DNA from: an uncultured Spongiibacteraceae bacterium
GTDB lineage: Bacteria > Pseudomonadota > Gammaproteobacteria > Pseudomonadales > CAMLJR01
Direction of reading: 5' to 3'
Assembly: GCA_946480345.1 (NCBI GenBank)
Contig: CAMLJR010000073.1
Coordinates: 1-13,374, forward strand
Length of the DNA stretch: 13,374 nucleotides
The notes under the pieces were generated by a model. It ran no database searches. It was given only the letters and a program-made list of their open reading frames with translations, and was not told the DNA's origin. Positions 1-7,324 of the stretch are shown here, piece by piece (the stretch's first letter is position 1; the number at the start of each line of letters is the position of its first letter). The position numbers and the translations under genes were made by a program.

Positions 1-65
1 TTAATCATGTGTCGATACTGTGCTCACACCCACGGCGCATCACGCACGAATCAAGGAGTTCAATC

Positions 66-860
66 ATGAGCAATTCAACTTCGACACTCTCGTCTTCATT
101 CTCATCTACGTCCGCAGCATCGGCACCACTGGCCGGCAAAGTGGCGTTCATTCAAGGCGGATCGCGCGGTATCGGCGCAGCGATTGCGAAGCGTCTGGCG
201 CACGACGGTGCGGCCGTTGCGATCAGCTACGCAAGCTCGGAACAGGCGGCGCACGCCGTGGTGGCGGATATCGAGCAGGGCGGTGGTCGCGCGTTGGCGT
301 TGCGCGCCGACAGTGCCGAGCCGGCGGCGATTCAGCAGGCGATCGATACTGCTGCGACCGCCTTCGGCAGCATCGATATTCTGGTTAATAACGCGGGCGT
401 GCTGGCGATGGCGCCGCTCGATGAATTCAAGCTCGCCGATTTCGATCGCACGCTCGCGGTCAATGTGCGCAGTGTATTCGTCGCGACGCAGGCGGCAGCG
501 CGACATATGCGCGAAGGCGGGCGCGTGATTACGATCGGCAGCACCAATGCCGATCGGATCCCGTTTGGCCCCGGCGCGGTTTACGCGATGAGCAAGTCGG
601 CGCTCGTAGGTCTTACGAAGGGGTTGGCTCGCGATCTCGGTTCGCGCGGCATCACCGTTAACAATGTGCAGCCGGGTCCGGTCGATACCGACATGAATCC
701 CGATAACAACGAGTTCGCGGAGTCGCTGAAAAACATGATGGCGATCAACCGTTACGGTCAGGCCGATGAAATTGCGAGTTTCGTTGCGTATCTCGCCAGC
801 GCCGAGGCGGGGTATATCACCGGCGCGAGTTTGAATATCGATGGCGGTTTTGCGGCGTAA
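66..860 (+). CDS. SDR family oxidoreductase, BdcA-like
   Basis: Probable NAD(P)-dependent short-chain dehydrogenase/reductase of 264 aa, cytosolic. The Rossmann glycine motif GGSRGIG is at residues 31-37, NNAG at 108-111, the active-site Asn near 133, Ser159 or Thr160, and the catalytic YAMSK with Tyr173 and Lys177. The C-terminal half (VQPGPVDTD, then the ITGASLNIDGG ending) resembles, from memory, E. coli BdcA, an SDR linked to cyclic-di-GMP and biofilm dispersal. That resemblance does not establish the substrate. The ATG at 66 is chosen over an in-frame ATG at 9 because AAGGAG (53-58) lies 7 nt before it and because the extra 19 residues look non-homologous. The first 20 residues are Ser/Thr/Ala-rich and low complexity. 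It converges on the next gene with only 12 nt between stops. BdcA-type genes often neighbour a TetR regulator, which would lie outside the window. Confidence 0.9.
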   Translation: MSNSTSTLSSSFSSTSAASAPLAGKVAFIQGGSRGIGAAIAKRLAHDGAAVAISYASSEQAAHAVVADIEQGGGRALALRADSAEPAAIQQAIDTAATAFGSIDILVNNAGVLAMAPLDEFKLADFDRTLAVNVRSVFVATQAAARHMREGGRVITIGSTNADRIPFGPGAVYAMSKSALVGLTKGLARDLGSRGITVNNVQPGPVDTDMNPDNNEFAESLKNMMAINRYGQADEIASFVAYLASAEAGYITGASLNIDGGFAA

Positions 861-872
861 TACGATATGCCG

Positions 873-1448
873 CTACTGCAAAAGGTCGGCGATGCGCTGA
901 CGCAGTGGCGGCAATACTTCCTCTTCAAACCACGCATTGCGTTTCAGCCAGATATTGTTGCGTGGGCTAGGGTGCGGCAGCGGCAGCACAGAGGGCCAAT
1001 GTTCGCGCCAGCCGCGCACCGTATCGGTGAGATTCGTAGCGCTTTGCGGTAAATGAAAATGCTGCGCGTATTGGCCGATCACCAACGTCAATTGGATGTT
1101 CGTTAATTGATCGAGCACTGCGGTTCGCCATTTCGGCGCGCACTCTGGCCTGGGCGCTAAATCACCGGAAACGCCTTTGCCGGGATAACAAAATCCCATC
1201 GGCACAATCGCGAACTGATTCGCGTCATAAAACTGTTCGCGCGTAACGCCGAGCCACGCACGCAAACGTTCGCCGCTGGCATCGTCGAAAGGTACTCCCG
1301 ACGCATGCACTTTGCGACCGGGCGCTTGTGCGGCAATGAGAATTTTCGCTGCGGGCGAAACCTGTAATACGGGACGTGGGCCGCACGGTAAATCTGCGCA
1401 AAGGTTGCAGGCGCGAATATCGAGCAGCAGCGAATCGAGTGTTTGCAC
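873..1448 (-). CDS. Uracil-DNA glycosylase family protein, Fe-S type
   Basis: Probable base-excision repair glycosylase of 191 aa in the uracil-DNA glycosylase superfamily, cytosolic. The nucleotide-pocket motif AQAPG is at residues 40-44 (family 4 enzymes have GEAPG) and the LPHPSPRN active-site motif is at 157-164. Cysteines 14, 17, 87 and 103 fit the CxxC...C...C spacing that binds a [4Fe-4S] cluster in family 4 enzymes. The start is GTG: an in-frame TAA lies at 1488-1490, and GTG 1446-1448 is the only usual start codon before the conserved CNLC motif. No Shine-Dalgarno sequence is visible, so translation may depend on coupling with the cytochrome b gene that ends 39 nt upstream in the same frame. 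It probably sits at the end of the upstream transcript, but a functional link to the redox genes is not evident. Uracil as substrate is inferred from the family; hypoxanthine or another damaged base is possible. Confidence 0.85.
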   Translation of the reverse strand: MQTLDSLLLDIRACNLCADLPCGPRPVLQVSPAAKILIAAQAPGRKVHASGVPFDDASGERLRAWLGVTREQFYDANQFAIVPMGFCYPGKGVSGDLAPRPECAPKWRTAVLDQLTNIQLTLVIGQYAQHFHLPQSATNLTDTVRGWREHWPSVLPLPHPSPRNNIWLKRNAWFEEEVLPPLRQRIADLLQ

Positions 1449-1487
1449 GCGAATAAATAAATTCGATCGGGGAGAGCGGTCTGACGG

Positions 1488-2195
1488 TTAACGCCCGAAA
1501 AATTTCACCATGATGAATACAGCGAGCGCACTCAGGGCAAATAGCACAATGGCGCGCAGTGCCGGCGGAAAATGCAGCATGGGTTTGCTTTCGCCGTGCC
1601 AGCGTTTGCTGCCGAGGATCATCGCGCTGACTAAATTTTCGTGTTTATAAAAGCGATAAAACAATACTGCGGCGATATGTATGCCGATGATGATCAGCAA
1701 CCCATTAAAAACCAGCGCGTGAGTTTCGGCAGCGATTCTGCCAGTCTCGAAACTGACGAGATACGACAGCGGGCCGGATTCGATACCGTCGACATCAACC
1801 GAGAGCAGGCCGAGCACGGTTTGCAATAACAGCAGCCCGAGCATCGCGATTACGCTCCAGCCGCCGAGTGGATTGTGACCGTGATGACGAGCGCTTTTGC
1901 GCGCAAATAGATCGTGGCGCAGATAATGGAAAACGCGTTTCGGACCGCTGACGAATTTAATGAAGCGCGCCGTCGTGCTGCCGAAAAATCCCCATAGCAG
2001 ACGAAACAGCACAAGCGCCAATATTGAATAACCGGCGTAGCGATGCCATTCGAGCTCGCGCTGTTCGGCACTCCACCAGGCAATACCGAGCAGCACGACC
2101 AACGACCAGTGGAACAGCCGGACGGGTAAGTCCCAAACTTTTAACGAAGGTGCATCAGTCACTTCGACCGATGCTTCGCGGTTGCCAGTGGTCAT
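1488..2195 (-). CDS. Cytochrome b561-type membrane protein
   Basis: Di-heme b-type cytochrome of 235 aa in the bacterial cytochrome b561 / Ni-Fe-hydrogenase cytochrome b group. It has predicted membrane helices near residues 25-42, 54-72, 113-132, 158-181 and 213-232. Histidines placed as heme ligands are His29 (RLFHW), His51 (EWHRYAGY), His159 (ETHALV) and His173 (GIHIA). Such proteins pass electrons between the quinone pool and a periplasmic or soluble c-type cytochrome. The gene starts 9 nt after the cytochrome c' stop, an arrangement common for this pair. No clear ribosome binding site precedes ATG 2195, which suggests translational coupling. A loop near residues 97-108 is rich in Arg, Lys and His and probably faces the cytoplasm. 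Confidence 0.88.
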   Translation of the reverse strand: MTTGNREASVEVTDAPSLKVWDLPVRLFHWSLVVLLGIAWWSAEQRELEWHRYAGYSILALVLFRLLWGFFGSTTARFIKFVSGPKRVFHYLRHDLFARKSARHHGHNPLGGWSVIAMLGLLLLQTVLGLLSVDVDGIESGPLSYLVSFETGRIAAETHALVFNGLLIIIGIHIAAVLFYRFYKHENLVSAMILGSKRWHGESKPMLHFPPALRAIVLFALSALAVFIMVKFFGR

Positions 2196-2204
2196 ATCGA
2201 GGAA

Positions 2205-2693
2205 TTAATCGTCAGCTTCGCGATACTGGTCGTGACACGATTTGCAGGTGCCGCCCAGTGTTTTTTGTGCGGTGGCAATGGCTTTGTTATCGCCGCTTGC
2301 AATCGCCTTGTTCAGTTGCTCGGCAGCTGCGAGGAAATCGTTATGCTGTTTTTGGAAATCGGCGTTGTTTGTCCAGATGGTCGATTTCGCGCGCGTTTTC
2401 TCGCCGCTTTCAATACCGCTACCCGCAGGGAAAAAATCCTTTTGCATTGTGCCGCGTTTAAGGATTTCCTGCGCCAATGGTTGAATCGTATCGATCACCG
2501 GGGCGCCGGTTTTTACTTCATCGTTAATCGTTTTGAATGCGCCGCCAATTTCTTTGTAATTCGCTTTGCGGGATTTAACCGCGGCAGCGATTTCAGGGGT
2601 TGCTGCGATTGCACCTAAGCTCAGTAGCGAAGTGGCGATAATTGTTATCGATGCAGTTCGATTAAAAGTCTTGCGGCCGACATTGAAAATCAC
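2205..2693 (-). CDS. Cytochrome c' (class II c-type cytochrome)
   Basis: Exported heme protein of 162 aa. A signal peptide spans about residues 1-31 (hydrophobic 15-30, AIAA cleavage region). The mature part is a predicted four-helix bundle with the heme-binding motif CKSCH at 150-154, nine residues from the C-terminus, as is diagnostic of cytochrome c'. The family's N-terminal RKxxYKxIGGAFK-like segment is at 42-54, and the central FFPAGSG...AKSTIW segment at 87-107 is also typical. The start is GTG at 2691-2693, decided by a strong GAGGAG 5 nt upstream; no in-frame ATG fits. It follows the DUF1552 gene after 53 nt and precedes the cytochrome b gene. The likely role is electron transfer in the periplasm to or from that cytochrome b. 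Cytochromes c' can also bind NO or CO, so detoxification is an alternative. Confidence 0.9.
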   Translation of the reverse strand: MIFNVGRKTFNRTASITIIATSLLSLGAIAATPEIAAAVKSRKANYKEIGGAFKTINDEVKTGAPVIDTIQPLAQEILKRGTMQKDFFPAGSGIESGEKTRAKSTIWTNNADFQKQHNDFLAAAEQLNKAIASGDNKAIATAQKTLGGTCKSCHDQYREADD

Positions 2694-2698
2694 GATTT

Positions 2699-2704
2699 CT
2701 CCTC
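2699..2704 (-). promoter_or_regulatory. Strong RBS fixing the GTG start of cytochrome c'
   Basis: The - strand reads CGAGGAGAAATC-GTG. GAGGAG lies 5 nt before GTG 2693, and the nearby ATG at 2681-2683 is out of frame. The same 12-nt block CGAGGAGAAATC also precedes the DUF1552 gene. Confidence 0.8.
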
Positions 2705-2746
2705 GGATGGTCCTCGGGGTGGGACCGATAAAAATTAGTCGGCGTA

Positions 2747-4105
2747 TTAAACCAACAATTCGCCGATTGTGCGATTAGTACGCATCGCATCGATGCCCCA
2801 TGCATCGGTGGGGACGCCCATCAATTGCTGCATGGTCAGACCCGCGCAACTAACCGGCGAGCCTTTGCCAGCAATGTGAATGCCAGTGCGAACGCGGCCG
2901 CCCGCTTTGCCTGCGGTCATCATCGGAATGCCACGCACTTCGTGGTTTTTCGCCATCGATACATCCGAATGCGCGAACACCATGGTGTTGTCGAGCAGTG
3001 TGCCGTCGCCTTCCTTAATAGATGCCAACACCGATACGAAGTCGGCCCATGCCTCCATGCTTTGCGTAGCGAAGGCATCGACCACCGGTTGATAGCCCAG
3101 GCTGCGGTCGATCAGTTCTTCGTGCGTGCTTTGGTGATAGCCGGTGGTATTGCCGGCGTGACGCAGATCGGATGCCGATTCGGAAAAAACCACATTGAAT
3201 ACTTTGGTTTGATTGCAGGCGAGTGCCATCGCCAGCAATTCCGACATAACGCGATGATTCGTGCGGCGCAGTTGTACGTCGGTGAAATCGGTGCCGGCAG
3301 GCAGCGCCGCCGGCGCACTCGGCATTGTGCAGGCTTCCGCGGGTGGCGGTTTTTGTAATTGCAGCGCCAGCTTCTGTTCGACTTCGCGCAGCGAAGTGAA
3401 ATATTGATCGAGGCGCTCGCGATCGGTTGCGCTGACCATTTTTTCCAATTTCTTACGCTGCTCGGAAACGCTCGATAGCACGCTCTCACGCACCATGATT
3501 TTCGGATCGGGTGTAAACGTTGCGGAATTCGGATCTTGGAAATCGGTTCCGAAAATTTTGGTGTACAGATCGACAGCCGATGGCGTTGCAGCATTCATGG
3601 CGCTGCCGGTGCGATACGAAAATGTCGTGCGCGGATTGCCGTCGGCCGTGAAATCGATCGAGCGAAAATACGAGCCCGAACCAATCGCGTCGGCGATCAA
3701 TACGTCGAAAGTCGGCGCAACGATTTGCTGCCAGTTATCGGCAGGAGCACCAGTGCGCAGCGCGGTCGGGCCGGAAATATGCGGTTGATTGCTTTTCGCG
3801 CCAAGCTCGACATCGAAGCCCGACAAAATATTAATGTGTTGCTGAACGGCTTTAATGGGTGCGAGTTGCGGCAGCAGATCGTAATTTTCGCCGATGGTTT
3901 TTGGCACCCAACGCGATGGAATCATGCCGCAACCCCAGAACCAGGTGCCGAAGCGTAAAGGCAGCTGACCGCCGCCTAAATTAGCGGCATAGGCTTTGCC
4001 ATTCGCATCGAGGAAAAATTCGAGCAATGGCACTCCAACTGTCACGGCTGCGCCGCCCATCAAGCCGCGCAATGTGAAATTGCGACGCGTCATGTTGCTT
4101 TTCAT
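2747..4105 (-). CDS. DUF1552 family protein, Tat-exported
   Basis: Protein of 452 aa in the DUF1552 family, whose function is uncharacterised. The N-terminus carries a twin-arginine signal (TRRNF at residues 6-10, hydrophobic stretch 14-31, AYA cleavage region 38-40), so it is probably exported already folded, perhaps with a metal. The middle part has the family-like GYHQSTHEE at 322-330. The C-terminal part (DNTMVFAHSD 372-381, then NHEVRGIP 387-394 and AGGRV 401-405) resembles the metal-site layout of DUF1501/sulfatase-like proteins, which is an inference. A coiled-coil-like stretch spans 212-252. The start overlaps the stop of the upstream DUF1592-family gene as ATGA, with GAGGAG 8 nt before ATG 4105. 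DUF1552 and DUF1592-type proteins are commonly paired in Planctomycetes and Myxobacteria, so they probably act together in the cell envelope. Confidence 0.85.
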   Translation of the reverse strand: MKSNMTRRNFTLRGLMGGAAVTVGVPLLEFFLDANGKAYAANLGGGQLPLRFGTWFWGCGMIPSRWVPKTIGENYDLLPQLAPIKAVQQHINILSGFDVELGAKSNQPHISGPTALRTGAPADNWQQIVAPTFDVLIADAIGSGSYFRSIDFTADGNPRTTFSYRTGSAMNAATPSAVDLYTKIFGTDFQDPNSATFTPDPKIMVRESVLSSVSEQRKKLEKMVSATDRERLDQYFTSLREVEQKLALQLQKPPPAEACTMPSAPAALPAGTDFTDVQLRRTNHRVMSELLAMALACNQTKVFNVVFSESASDLRHAGNTTGYHQSTHEELIDRSLGYQPVVDAFATQSMEAWADFVSVLASIKEGDGTLLDNTMVFAHSDVSMAKNHEVRGIPMMTAGKAGGRVRTGIHIAGKGSPVSCAGLTMQQLMGVPTDAWGIDAMRTNRTIGELLV

Positions 4106-5790
4106 GATGATTTCTCCTCGCCATTACCCACGTTTTTACGAGCGGCAACGGCACTGATCGAATAAAAATCGGGATTCGCTGCAATGGCGCGCATTAAATC
4201 GACGAAGCGGTAACCATTGTTGAGGAACAATTGTTCGTAGGAATCGACAACAGCTCTTTCATCTTTTTCGATACCGCGGCCGACGGCATACCGATAAGTC
4301 GATTGCACAAGGCATGCGGCTACCGCAGGCGATTTCGCCATCACCGCGCCGAGTTCTGCGGCGCCGTTGTAAGTGACTTTATCGAGATCGCCGCTGACAT
4401 CGATCGGTGCATTGTTTTCCATCGCGCGGAATTGCCCGACGCCATCGAATTTCTCAAGCCCAAGACCGATTGGATCGGTTTTTTTGTGGCAGCTTGCGCA
4501 CTCTTCATCATTCAAATGCGCGTTCACGCGTTCGCGAGTGGTGCGTAATACCGGGTTGTCGACATCCTGCACGACTGCGAAATTCACATTCGCGGGCGGT
4601 GCCGGCACTTCCTCGCACATCAGAATTTCGCGAATGGCTTTGCCGCGTAAAGTAGGTGAAGTGCGGCCGGGGTGCGAATGCGCAGCAAGAAAACTTACCT
4701 GTGTCAGTAGTCCACGACGCGGATCGTCCTCCGGAAATTCATAAAACGACCAATCTTTGCTGGCGACGGGGATGTTATATAGCGGCCCCAGCGTGCGATT
4801 CATCGCAAAGCGTCGAGTCGTAAAAAGATCGAGATAACTGCCGCCTTGATGCACGAGCACTTCACTGATCGTCCGCAACGTTTGCTCGCGAGCATCGCTG
4901 GCAGCGCGAGCAGAAAATGCCGGATAAATCACGCCATCCTTCGACAGTGTGGTCAGGCCATCGAGTCGCAGAAAATCATCGAAAAATGCGCGCACGCCAT
5001 CGTTGAAACGCGGCGATGCCATTAACCGTTCGACTTGGCGCGAAAGACCTTCGGGATTGTTTAAATCGCCACGCTCTGCCGCTTTGAGTAATTCGTCGTC
5101 CGGTGTGGTGTTCCACAGGAAATAACTTAAGCGCGATGCCTTCGACCATGCATCAAGCGACATGCCGCCTGGATTGTTGGCGTCGGCGACAGTGCGCTCT
5201 ACGCGAAACAAGAAATCAGGACTCGTGAGCATCCCCGCGAGCGCAGCGCCGAGACCGGCTTGGAAACTTCCGAGTTTTTTTGCGCTAGCCAATGTGTTGT
5301 TGACGGCGATTTTTATTTCATCTTTTTGCAATGGCCGGCGATACAGTTTTTTTCCGGTGCGCTCGAAAAAATCAGCAGCGCAACGGGCGCCATTGGTATC
5401 GCCTTTTTGAGGAGCACAGCCGACGAGCTTAGGCCAATGCTGCTCGTCGATAACCTGTCCCGCGATACCGCGCGCAATATTTTCATATTGCTCCAAACCA
5501 TTCGGTGTAACGGCGACACGCGTGGTGCCTTCGGCGAGCAAGCCGTGTACGCGAATATCCGGTTCGAAATTGCCGATCACTTTAATATCCGAACCGAAAA
5601 TATCAGCGATCGATTGGCGATATTGCGGTTCGGTCAAACGGCGCAACGCAACCGATGCGGCAGCGTTTTGTTTAGTGGCACTCGCAGTAGCGGAGAGCGG
5701 CACTACGCTGGCCGAAAAACCCAGTGAAAGGCACAACAAGAAATATTGAGGTGTGCGGAGACTTTTCTTTACAGCGACAACAGACATCAT
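4102..5790 (-). CDS. DUF1587/1595/1592/1588/1585 multidomain exported protein
   Basis: Exported protein of 562 aa built from domains first named in Planctomycetes. In order: signal peptide about 1-38, DUF1587-like (RRLTEPQYRQSIADIFG 50-66), DUF1595-like (LYRRPLQKDEI 149-159), DUF1592 (LTSPDFLFRVE 188-198 and ASRLSYFLWNTTPDDEL 218-234), DUF1588 (RRGLLTQVSFLAAHSHPGR 358-376 through CASCHKKTDPIGLGLEKFDG 431-450) and DUF1585 (STYRYAVGRG 497-506 to the ANPDFYS ending 538-544). CASCH is a CxxCH motif that could bind heme c after export; this is unproven for the family. The N-terminal planctomycete cytochrome domain found in longer relatives is absent. The gene starts 8 nt after the upstream stop and overlaps DUF1552 by 4 nt, so translational coupling is likely on both sides. 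No enzymatic reaction can be assigned. Confidence 0.87.
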   Translation of the reverse strand: MMSVVAVKKSLRTPQYFLLCLSLGFSASVVPLSATASATKQNAAASVALRRLTEPQYRQSIADIFGSDIKVIGNFEPDIRVHGLLAEGTTRVAVTPNGLEQYENIARGIAGQVIDEQHWPKLVGCAPQKGDTNGARCAADFFERTGKKLYRRPLQKDEIKIAVNNTLASAKKLGSFQAGLGAALAGMLTSPDFLFRVERTVADANNPGGMSLDAWSKASRLSYFLWNTTPDDELLKAAERGDLNNPEGLSRQVERLMASPRFNDGVRAFFDDFLRLDGLTTLSKDGVIYPAFSARAASDAREQTLRTISEVLVHQGGSYLDLFTTRRFAMNRTLGPLYNIPVASKDWSFYEFPEDDPRRGLLTQVSFLAAHSHPGRTSPTLRGKAIREILMCEEVPAPPANVNFAVVQDVDNPVLRTTRERVNAHLNDEECASCHKKTDPIGLGLEKFDGVGQFRAMENNAPIDVSGDLDKVTYNGAAELGAVMAKSPAVAACLVQSTYRYAVGRGIEKDERAVVDSYEQLFLNNGYRFVDLMRAIAANPDFYSISAVAARKNVGNGEEKSS

Positions 5791-5798
5791 GGGAATCT

Positions 5799-7115
5799 TC
5801 AGTGAGTATTGACGACAGTGGATTTATCAGCGGGTTTTACAACGAAAGCGGGGACACCAAAAAAACTTAGCGCCGATGAAATCGCTGTGTTGCGTCCAGT
5901 TTCAGGATCAGGATAACCATCGGCGTACTGATGCACGGCGTTATAAATAGTCGCGCACGAAATACTCGACAGGTTGGCGCCGAGCTGAGTCATCTGCCGA
6001 ATCGAGTCATAGAAGCTCTTGATCGTGTAATAACCGAAGAATCCACCTTCGATCGATCCATCAGGTTTCAATGTCGCGCGGATACGCGCTCCGCGCAGCT
6101 CGCGGACGTTATCGACAATCTGTTCCTTGTAGCGAAGATGAATATCGGTCGGTTCCGTGATCAGCACGCTATCGACGATGCGACCGCGAGCATGTGCGGT
6201 CAATGCCGGCTTTGGAACGGCGGAGTAAGTGCTATTGGCGAGTGCGCGTCCGCGACTGTCGGTGAGGAGCGGATCGGCACTGGCATAAATGCGAACCTCA
6301 ACATGATTATCGTTGTGTTCGTTATCGATGCCGGAAATTTCGATCAGCGTTGGGGCTGCAGCCGAGTCCAGCACGTTTTCTATATTTTTGCGATTACCGA
6401 ATTCGCGAAATTGCTTTGAACAACCAAGTACGCGCCACAACTGGTTGTCGACATTTTTGTCGCCACTCGGATTGGTGAAATTATTACGCCCACCTTTATT
6501 GTCGAGATTCATGCCAAAAGCTACTTTGCCGCCGAATGGCTGAAAGCCGCGATTTAGCATCGGAAAATCTTCGGGGTTGGTACAGCTGTCGTAAGCAACG
6601 ACGGTGTGATTGAAAACGATGGCCCCTTTGCCGTCGGGAATGCCTGTCTGCGTACGAACATCGTCGATGTTAATCGAGGCCGGATCGTTATCGACGGGTA
6701 AAATTTGATAGCCAGCTCGTTTGACTTCGGTTGATTTGGCAACGCTGCGTGGCAGCATACGAAACCATTTGAAACCCAATTTTTCATGCATCAGCGCGAA
6801 TAGGGGTTCGTGCTTATCCGGAGAATCGAAATTTTTCTGTTGCTCCGGGGGCAGCGAATGCAAAAAGACTTCAGGCGCTCCTGGCGTGAGCGCCGGGCAA
6901 TCATTGGGAGCCTCGGTTGCCGGGATGTAGGTGTTGCTGAGGATGAAGGCGCGAGTGTCAGGTTTACCTCCGGTGGGGGCATCCGCAGCAAACGCTGCTG
7001 ACATCGGCAGACTGGTGCATAGCGCAGCGGAAAAAAAGCATGTCAGTGAACGCGCCCTTAATGAGTCGTTAGAGCCCGTATCCGCTTTATCAAAATGAAT
7101 TAAATTGGTAGACAT
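5799..7115 (-). CDS. Secreted protein of unknown function, first gene of cassette
   Basis: I do not recognise a named family for this 438-aa protein. It has a long N-region (1-22), a hydrophobic stretch about 23-43 and an AFA-AD cleavage site near residue 43, so export by Sec is likely. After the signal there are four cysteines (73, 178, 232, 387), which could form two disulfides. Two blocks look conserved: 197-232 (KVAFGMNLD, then NNFTNPSGDKNVDNQLWR and a Cys), which resembles Asp/Asn-rich segments I associate with secreted proteins of Myxobacteria and Planctomycetes, and 397-426 (YADGYPDPETGRNTAIS then VPAFV). Asp/Asn side chains suggest a metal or calcium site, by inference only. It is the first gene of the cassette and its stop lies 8 nt before the DUF1592-family start. 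The ribosome binding site before ATG 7115 is weak (GATAGG). Confidence 0.75.
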   Translation of the reverse strand: MSTNLIHFDKADTGSNDSLRARSLTCFFSAALCTSLPMSAAFAADAPTGGKPDTRAFILSNTYIPATEAPNDCPALTPGAPEVFLHSLPPEQQKNFDSPDKHEPLFALMHEKLGFKWFRMLPRSVAKSTEVKRAGYQILPVDNDPASINIDDVRTQTGIPDGKGAIVFNHTVVAYDSCTNPEDFPMLNRGFQPFGGKVAFGMNLDNKGGRNNFTNPSGDKNVDNQLWRVLGCSKQFREFGNRKNIENVLDSAAAPTLIEISGIDNEHNDNHVEVRIYASADPLLTDSRGRALANSTYSAVPKPALTAHARGRIVDSVLITEPTDIHLRYKEQIVDNVRELRGARIRATLKPDGSIEGGFFGYYTIKSFYDSIRQMTQLGANLSSISCATIYNAVHQYADGYPDPETGRNTAISSALSFFGVPAFVVKPADKSTVVNTH

Positions 7116-7248
7116 CGCCTATCACCGCAATATTTGTTCGTCATCGTGCCGTATATGGCGGCAGATGTTGTGCCAGCATCTTAGCTCGGAAAATTCGCAT
7201 CCCTCTGAACATTAAGAAAAATTATGGAATTGGTAATGTGAATTCGTT

Positions 7249-7285
7249 ACTCGCATGTTTTTTGGTTATTTCATGCGAGTTTTTT
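7249..7285 (+). terminator. Intrinsic-terminator-like hairpin upstream of thrS promoter
   Basis: ACTCGCATG (7249-7257) and CATGCGAGT (7272-7280) form a perfect 9-bp stem with a 14-nt loop. On the + strand it is followed at once by TTTTT (7281-7285). On the - strand there is no T tract, so it reads as a + strand terminator. No + strand gene precedes it. It may end an unannotated small RNA, block antisense or read-through transcription, or act only as an inverted-repeat binding site. Confidence 0.55.
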
Positions 7286-7292
7286 CCGGGTT

Positions 7293-7321
7293 TTGGCAAT
7301 ATTGTTGGGGTTGCGTTTAAT
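7293..7321 (+). promoter_or_regulatory. Sigma70-type promoter for thrS operon
   Basis: TTGGCA (7293-7298) and TTTAAT (7316-7321) each match the sigma70 consensus at 5 of 6 positions and are separated by exactly 17 nt. The predicted start is near 7328, giving a leader of about 205 nt before thrS. It lies just after the terminator-like hairpin, which would insulate it. Confidence 0.6.
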
Positions 7322-7324
7322 TTT

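Noticed and set aside
9..65. Upstream in-frame ATG at 9 extending the SDR by 19 residues
   Set aside because: The ATG at 66 has AAGGAG at ideal spacing. The extension has no RBS and does not look like an SDR N-terminus.
852..873. GCGGC...GCCGC hairpin between the convergent SDR and glycosylase genes as a shared terminator
   Set aside because: The stem is only 5 bp with a 12-nt loop and no T tract on either strand.
2694..2750. Separate promoter for the cytochrome genes (TTGGTT-17 nt-TTTATC on the - strand)
   Set aside because: Each box matches consensus at only about 3 of 6 positions. Read-through from the upstream genes is simpler.
4102..7115. Rubber-oxygenase (RoxA/RoxB)-type system
   Set aside because: Those are diheme proteins of a different architecture. 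Here there is only one CxxCH, in a DUF1588 context, and no sequence resemblance that I can see.
66..7115. Recent mobile island or defence system
   Set aside because: No integrase, transposase, tRNA attachment site, flanking repeats or nuclease/toxin genes are visible. The block looks like chromosomal accessory genes.
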